Below are positions 19,101 through 21,067 of a DNA stretch of 21,067 nucleotides, in pieces (the first letter of the stretch is position 1; every line of letters starts with the position of its first letter). The notes below the pieces were generated by a model that saw only the letters and a list, made by a program, of their open reading frames with translations, searched no databases and had not been told where the DNA came from. This stretch comes from Candidatus Desantisbacteria bacterium CG1_02_49_89 (GTDB taxonomy: Bacteria > Desantisbacteria > UBA1551): the NCBI GenBank assembly GCA_001871075.1, contig MNUP01000070.1:1-21067 (forward strand), given 5' to 3'. A program made the translations under genes and the position numbers.

Positions 19101-20201
19101 TAGCACAGTTTCGCCCGCATTGCCGGAGAATCGCTTTTTAGAAGGAACTCCACCTGCCTGCCGCCGTCCGAAAGCGGGCGGATCGTGTAGGTATTGTACA
19201 GTAGGTTGTCGTTTGTAAGGGTATATCTGGGCAGGGACACGCCGTAATAGGTCTTGAAAGCAATGTCGTTTGCCGGCTGCGGAGAGTCCATACTGAACGC
19301 CATCCCCTGCGGATAAGGATTTACGGTCGCGCCGTAGGTTATGTACCTGTTGCCGTAATCCCCGCCCGGGGAATCCACCTCAAAGTAATAGGTATCCGAC
19401 GGGTTAACCGGCACCAGGTTGAACGCGAACGAATACCAACCCTTGCTGCCAATGGCTGAATAAGGAAGGGTTGCTGTGGCAAGCGCGGCCCCTTTTGAGG
19501 GCGGGGGGTCGGTGTATAATATGACATTAAGCGGGTCCTGGGGAGAGCCGAGTTTTTCAATCACTATGTCTATGCGGCTTACGTTTGTGACCGCAGGTCC
19601 TGTGATAAAACTCTGGCCCCCGTAGCTGTGGAAGTCCACTGTCGTGAACGCGGCGTCGTTCCCGGCAAGCGGATTGCGCATCTGAAAATGTATGCCGCCG
19701 GGATAGGGATTTGAAGTTGACCCGTATTCAAGATACTTGTTGCTCGCGTCGCCTCCAGCGCATTTCCATTCCATGTAATACGGCGGCGTATCTGTCAGGT
19801 TTAAAGCAGGCGAGAAGGAAAACGTATACCAGGCGTTGCCGCTGATCTCCGAAGGAGCAAGGGTGTCAGAACCTAAAAGGACGCCCGGGGTTGGCGGGGT
19901 GTCAGGATACACGTAAAGGACAATGCTTTCCGAAGGGCTGCCGATCTTTTCCAAATGCAGCCTGACTTCCTTCATCGTTGTGCCGACGGGCGTGAAGGAC
20001 TGCCCCCCCATACGATGTATTGTTCCCGTATATGGCGTCTAAGGCGGTCGCGAAATTCTCCTGGGACTGGTCAAACTGCCGTATGGCATGCAGGGCGGTG
20101 GTATCCCCTGTCTGGGTCTGGTCAGGGGAATCAACAGTGCCTGCCAAAGCAGCGCCGGTCGTTAAAAAAACCAAAATTAGGGACAAACATCTTTTTTTCA
20201 T
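4196..20201 (-). CDS. Giant secreted multidomain glycan-degrading protein (GH36-like and GH20), frame broken near the N-terminus
   Basis: One continuous frame of 5270 codons runs from 20008 to 4196. The ATG at 20011 cannot be the true start: it lies inside a conserved YGGQSF motif that recurs at full length about 128 residues later (SYGGQSF). In the next frame, 20201 to 20010 encodes a signal peptide (MKKRCLSLILVFLTTGAALA) and joins as ...NTSY-GGQSFTP if one G is removed from the seven-G run at 20003-20009. The restored protein has about 5334 residues. Domain order: signal peptide; two QSFTP sandwiches; NPCBM; GH36-like barrel; two triads; two concanavalin-like domains; GH20b plus GH20; NBR1-like Ig; five triads; one more repeat; DUF11-like tail. 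There is no LPXTG, dockerin or C-terminal membrane segment, so release or an unknown anchor is likely. A sigma70-type promoter lies just upstream. The likely role is extracellular breakdown of a GalNAc/GlcNAc-bearing polymer. Whether the break is real or an assembly error is open. Confidence 0.92.
4199..4580 (-). other. C-terminal DUF11-like domain of the giant protein
   Basis: Residues about 5208-5334. It begins after QETVTK and contains WQSDTVEYTIYIKNIGTETA, a typical DUF11/'conserved repeat' opening, and ends INETKAIRFRVRVK. Such domains are common at the ends of long surface proteins. No sorting motif follows. Confidence 0.6.
4915..4948. repeat. In-frame heptamer array, CAGTGGC type
   Basis: CAGTGGC, CAGTGGC, CAGTGGT, CAGCAGT, CAGCAC. 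In the giant protein it encodes the stretch LTADHWPLATD of the seventh 110-residue repeat. Confidence 0.7.
5739..5760. repeat. Tetranucleotide array (GTTG)x5 inside the coding region
   Basis: Five GTTG units encode IQPTNQPT in the last Big_1 domain of the giant protein. One unit gained or lost would shift the frame of the last 1.5 kb of the gene. Confidence 0.8.
7215..7239. repeat. In-frame octamer array (GCGATAAG)x3
   Basis: Three perfect GCGATAAG units, then CGG. It encodes TAYRLSLIAD just before DTQTET of the fifth repeat in the giant protein. Confidence 0.8.
8344..8364. repeat. In-frame heptamer array (GTAACGT)x3
   Basis: GTAACGT, GTAACGT, GTAACGG. It encodes TVTRYTLL before ADTQTET of the fourth repeat. 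The same array occurs at 14002-14022. Confidence 0.85.
9456..9480. repeat. In-frame octamer array, GCGATAAG type with substitutions
   Basis: GCGATAAG, CGACAAAC, GATAAGCGG. It encodes TAYRLSLIAD of the third repeat, the same peptide as the perfect array at 7215-7239. Confidence 0.7.
10460..13985 (-). other. Concanavalin-like pair, GH20 hexosaminidase and NBR1-like Ig domain of the giant protein
   Basis: Two similar sandwich domains (about 13985-13440 and 13440-12905; shared SGSWN.DG..TK.DY and GFLLGD.EP) precede the GH20 part. The GH20b-type domain (residues about 2433-2583) ends with GYILEI...VIISARHSTGLFYG and LRQLL. The GH20 barrel opens with IRDFPIVRYRGMSEDISRG, matching the family's D.P...RG...D.SR start, and carries the catalytic pair D2729-E2730 in FIGCDEAYDMG (codons at 12011-12016), where Asp assists the substrate acetamide and Glu is the acid. 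A helical stretch of about 150 residues follows, then an NBR1-like Ig domain (about 10790-10475) with MHAGCQYFAQVTVLNNGNLE and PGVYLTDWRM. Known GH20 activity is release of terminal GlcNAc or GalNAc, or lacto-N-biose; which one applies here is unknown. Confidence 0.8.
14002..14022. repeat. In-frame heptamer array (GTAACGT)x3, second coding copy
   Basis: Identical in its 21 bases to the array at 8344-8364, 5.6 kb away. It encodes TVTRYTLL before ADTQTE of the second repeat. Confidence 0.85.
15267..15291. repeat. In-frame octamer array, degenerate GCGATAAG type
   Basis: GCGATAAG, CGATGTGC, GATACGCGG. It encodes TAYRTSLIAD of the first repeat. Confidence 0.55.
16890..19040 (-). other. NPCBM domain and clan GH-D-like (GH36-like) catalytic region of the giant protein
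   Basis: NPCBM (residues about 388-530) shows the family core GLGTHANSEIIFDL and a closing DHADWLDARLVYD. A beta-sandwich then leads into a barrel (to residue about 1104) with FLVDAGWSDKFSIW, FPLGFSRLK, LGLWMSPSS and EFIKTDLSH. These match the 'D.GW', 'LWM.P' and 'K.D' strands of GH27/GH36 melibiases, where the Asp after Lys is the nucleophile: D827 here (codon 17720-17722). I cannot identify the acid/base with confidence. The expected substrate class is an alpha-galactoside or alpha-N-acetylgalactosaminide. A divergent clan member with another specificity is possible. Confidence 0.65.
19245..20012 (-). repeat. Tandem pair of QSFTP-type sandwich repeats at the N-terminus of the giant protein
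   Basis: Two units of about 128 residues. Each starts YGGQSF, continues with a hydrophobic strand ending EK[IL]GSP, a YxDxPP segment, a 'W/GWYSF.F' strand, and ends 'YGxTxNPYPxGxxFxM...NDxAF'. Such units occur in surface proteins that carry several adhesion modules. The match between unit 1 and unit 2 shows that the codons before 20011 belong to the same protein. Confidence 0.8.
20003..20009 (-). other. Seven-G run that breaks the giant reading frame
   Basis: On the coding strand TAT GGG GGG G CAG TCC. With six G the frame reads Y-G-G-Q-S-F from the signal-peptide side; with seven it shifts and stops at 19902. It is either a sequencing or assembly error, or a true slippage site able to switch the protein off. 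Confidence 0.85.
20010..20201 (-). other. N-terminal segment with signal peptide of the giant protein
   Basis: 64 codons from the ATG at 20201. MKKR is followed by a hydrophobic core (LSLILVFLTTGAA) and an ALA-G site at 18-21, a standard type I signal peptide. There is no lipobox. The rest, rich in Gln, Asp and Thr, leads into the first QSFTP repeat. Its ribosome site is weak (AAGAGA about 12 bases before the ATG). Confidence 0.8.
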
Positions 20202-20253
20202 ATATTAAAGTCTCTTAAATAAAAATATTATATTAAATATCTAAGGAGATTAT

Positions 20254-20282
20254 AATATATCACATTTTCAGCCTGTTGTCAA
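20254..20282 (-). promoter_or_regulatory. Sigma70-type promoter of the giant gene
   Basis: On the minus strand there is a -35 box TTGACA (20277-20282), a 17-base spacer and a -10 box TATATT (20254-20259). Transcription would start near 20247, about 45 bases before the ATG at 20201. This supports 20201 rather than 20011 as the gene start. Confidence 0.7.
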
Positions 20283-20305
20283 CTTTTCCCTGAAATATCC
20301 CTAAA

Positions 20306-20335
20306 ATAAAAAATCCACCGTTTTTGCCGGTGGAT
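20306..20335 (-). terminator. Rho-independent terminator (minus strand)
   Basis: On the minus strand ATCCACCG, a loop, CGGTGGAT, then TTTTTATTTT. It ends transcripts coming from the right, such as the HEPN-like gene, and directly follows the short coding remnant at 20345-20425. It separates those from the giant gene's promoter. Confidence 0.75.
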
Positions 20336-20344
20336 AAGGAATGT

Positions 20345-20425
20345 TTATGGACTTTCCCTGAACCCGTAAGACTTTATTCCTGTCCCTTTTTTTATCGCTG
20401 TAATCGTTTGTGTAGTGCTGAATAT
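20345..20425 (-). pseudogene. Possible C-terminal remnant of an unknown gene
   Basis: Between a stop at 20426-20428 and a TAA at 20345-20347, 26 codons read IFSTTQTITAIKKGTGIKSY then GFRESP, with no start codon or ribosome site. The stop is nine bases before a good terminator, as expected for the end of a real gene. I do not recognise the protein. It may be what is left after a rearrangement that brought in the AT-rich gene to its right, or it may be chance. Confidence 0.3.
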
Positions 20426-20453
20426 TTATTTATCAAAGATAGATTTTATATTA

Positions 20454-20828
20454 TTATACTTTATGATTTCGAAACCAATTGATTAATCTATAAATTACTT
20501 CCAGATTCGCTGGGAGACTATTTATAAATAGAAATATTTTTGTTTGATTAAACTCTCCGATTTTAGGGTGTATAGAGTCGTTACGTTGTACACGAATCAT
20601 TTCATATAAAGATAAGAGATGTTCAGTTGATCCCTGGTGAATTTCATATGCAATTTTTTTAGATTTTATTAAACAATCAATAGTAGATTGTATTTCTTTA
20701 AGAATTAAAGGTAGGCGCAGTCGATCTAATAATTCTTTTATATAGCTTTTCTTTTGAGAATCTTTAACGGCTTTGCCAATTGTTTCTAAAAGCAGCAATA
20801 TAGCTGATTCCGATGCAGCTCCCAGCAT
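20454..20828 (-). pseudogene. HEPN-like protein, 5' part missing
   Basis: 124 residues remain. The helical composition and the motif RNDSIHP (R82 to H87, an R-x4-H pattern preceded by MIRVQ) suggest the HEPN superfamily, which includes RNases in toxin and defence systems as well as non-catalytic members. The ATG at 20828 has no ribosome site, and the start MLGAASESAIL looks like an internal helix (related proteins have similar VM-G-AxE stretches well inside the chain). The frame continues upstream as H-H-T-S-V before a TGA, across the edge of an inverted-repeat element at 20834. The gene therefore seems cut by that element. The region is clearly AT-richer than its neighbours, hinting at foreign origin. 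The function is not known. Confidence 0.5.
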
Positions 20829-20835
20829 GACACTA

Positions 20836-20999
20836 GTGTGGTGTCACATAAATCCCTTGACATTTGATTCTGCTTTGAGTTGTCATTGCGAGCGACCAAA
20901 GGGAGCGTGGCAATCTCGATTTTTAGGTCGAGATTGCTTCGTCGTTAACACTCCTCGCAATGACAGCCCAAATGTAAAGATCTGTTAGAGACACCACAC
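20836..20999. mobile_element. 164-bp MITE-like element with terminal inverted repeats and TA flanks, copy 1
   Basis: The ends are GTGTGGTGTC (20836-20845) and GACACCACAC (20990-20999), with TA on both sides (20834-20835 and 21000-21001). TA duplication is typical of IS630/Tc1-mariner type transposition. There is no coding capacity, so movement would need a transposase elsewhere. Inside, ACATTTG/CAAATGT (20860-20866 and 20969-20975) flank another palindrome. Confidence 0.65.
20881..20965. repeat. 85-bp nested palindrome inside the MITE-like element
   Basis: Outer arms TGTCATTGCGAG (20881-20892) and CTCGCAATGACA (20954-20965) are perfect. Inner arms GCAATCTCGA (20910-20919) and TCGAGATTGC (20928-20937) form a second stem. 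Sequences of this TCATTGCGAG type are dispersed in many bacterial genomes. It can fold as a long hairpin in DNA or RNA. Confidence 0.7.
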
Positions 21000-21001
21000 T
21001 A

Positions 21002-21067
21002 GTGTGGTGTTACATAAATCCCTTGACATTTGATTCTGCTTTGAGTTGTCATTGCGAGCGACCAAAG
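21002..21067. mobile_element. MITE-like element, copy 2 (cut by the window end)
   Basis: It starts right after the shared TA at 21000-21001 and matches the first 66 bases of copy 1 with one difference (C at 20844 is T at 21010). The two copies are head-to-tail with a 166-base period, so a longer tandem array may continue outside the window. Confidence 0.65.

Noticed and set aside
20003-20009. Programmed ribosomal frameshift at the G run
   Set aside because: There is no typical slippery heptamer of the A-AAA-AAG type and no clear stimulatory structure. A homopolymer error or slippage switch explains it more simply.
20009-20011. ATG at 20011 as start of the giant gene
   Set aside because: It has no ribosome site, lies inside the conserved YGGQSF motif and leaves the protein without an export signal. 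The signal peptide and promoter lie upstream in the other frame.
20831-21067. CRISPR array
   Set aside because: The unit is 166 bp with an internal palindrome and TA-flanked inverted ends. There are no short repeats separated by unique spacers.
1-21067. tRNA or rRNA genes, prophage genes
   Set aside because: I saw no cloverleaf with a TTCRANY arm, no rRNA segment and no phage structural or integrase motif on either strand.

Overview
The window reads as part of a bacterial chromosome of middling GC content from an uncultured lineage. There is no rRNA or marker gene to place it. The giant multidomain secreted protein, the dense intergenic hairpins and the 7-8 bp word arrays remind me of candidate-phylum genomes from sediment or groundwater, but that is only an impression. 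The standard genetic code (TGA as stop) fits every gene.

Layout. 10-1329 (+) is an NAD-dependent glycosidase of family GH4. 1330-1740 is mostly non-coding, with one doubtful 32-residue membrane peptide and two palindromes. 1741-2544 (+) is a Nif3/DUF34 dinuclear-metal protein. 2545-2897 is packed with hairpin elements and heptamer arrays. 2898-3716 (-) is an arsenite methyltransferase (arsM). 3717-4195 is a second hairpin-rich gap. 4196-20201 (-) is one giant gene of about 16 kb. 20202-20453 holds its promoter, plus a terminator and a short gene remnant belonging to another transcript. 20454-20828 (-) is an AT-rich HEPN-like gene that lacks its 5' part. 20834-21067 is an array of short inverted-repeat elements running off the window end.

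The giant gene encodes a predicted secreted protein of about 5334 residues. Its order is: signal peptide, two QSFTP-type beta-sandwich repeats, an NPCBM domain, a clan GH-D-like (GH36-like) barrel, two triads of 'Big_1 Ig - glycan-binding sandwich - roughly 110-residue repeat', two concanavalin-like domains, a GH20 hexosaminidase, an NBR1-like Ig domain, five more triads, one extra repeat and a DUF11-like tail. It looks like a machine for degrading complex glycans outside the cell. The GH4 enzyme could act on released sugars inside, but nothing in the sequence links the two.

Two things stand out. The reading frame of the giant gene is broken by a run of seven G just after the signal-peptide region; six G would restore it. 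Also, short iterated DNA words of 7-8 bp, of the same kind as those filling the intergenic gaps, lie in frame inside the giant gene at the same position of six of its eight homologous repeat domains. Similar words reach into the stop codons of arsM and the Nif3 gene.
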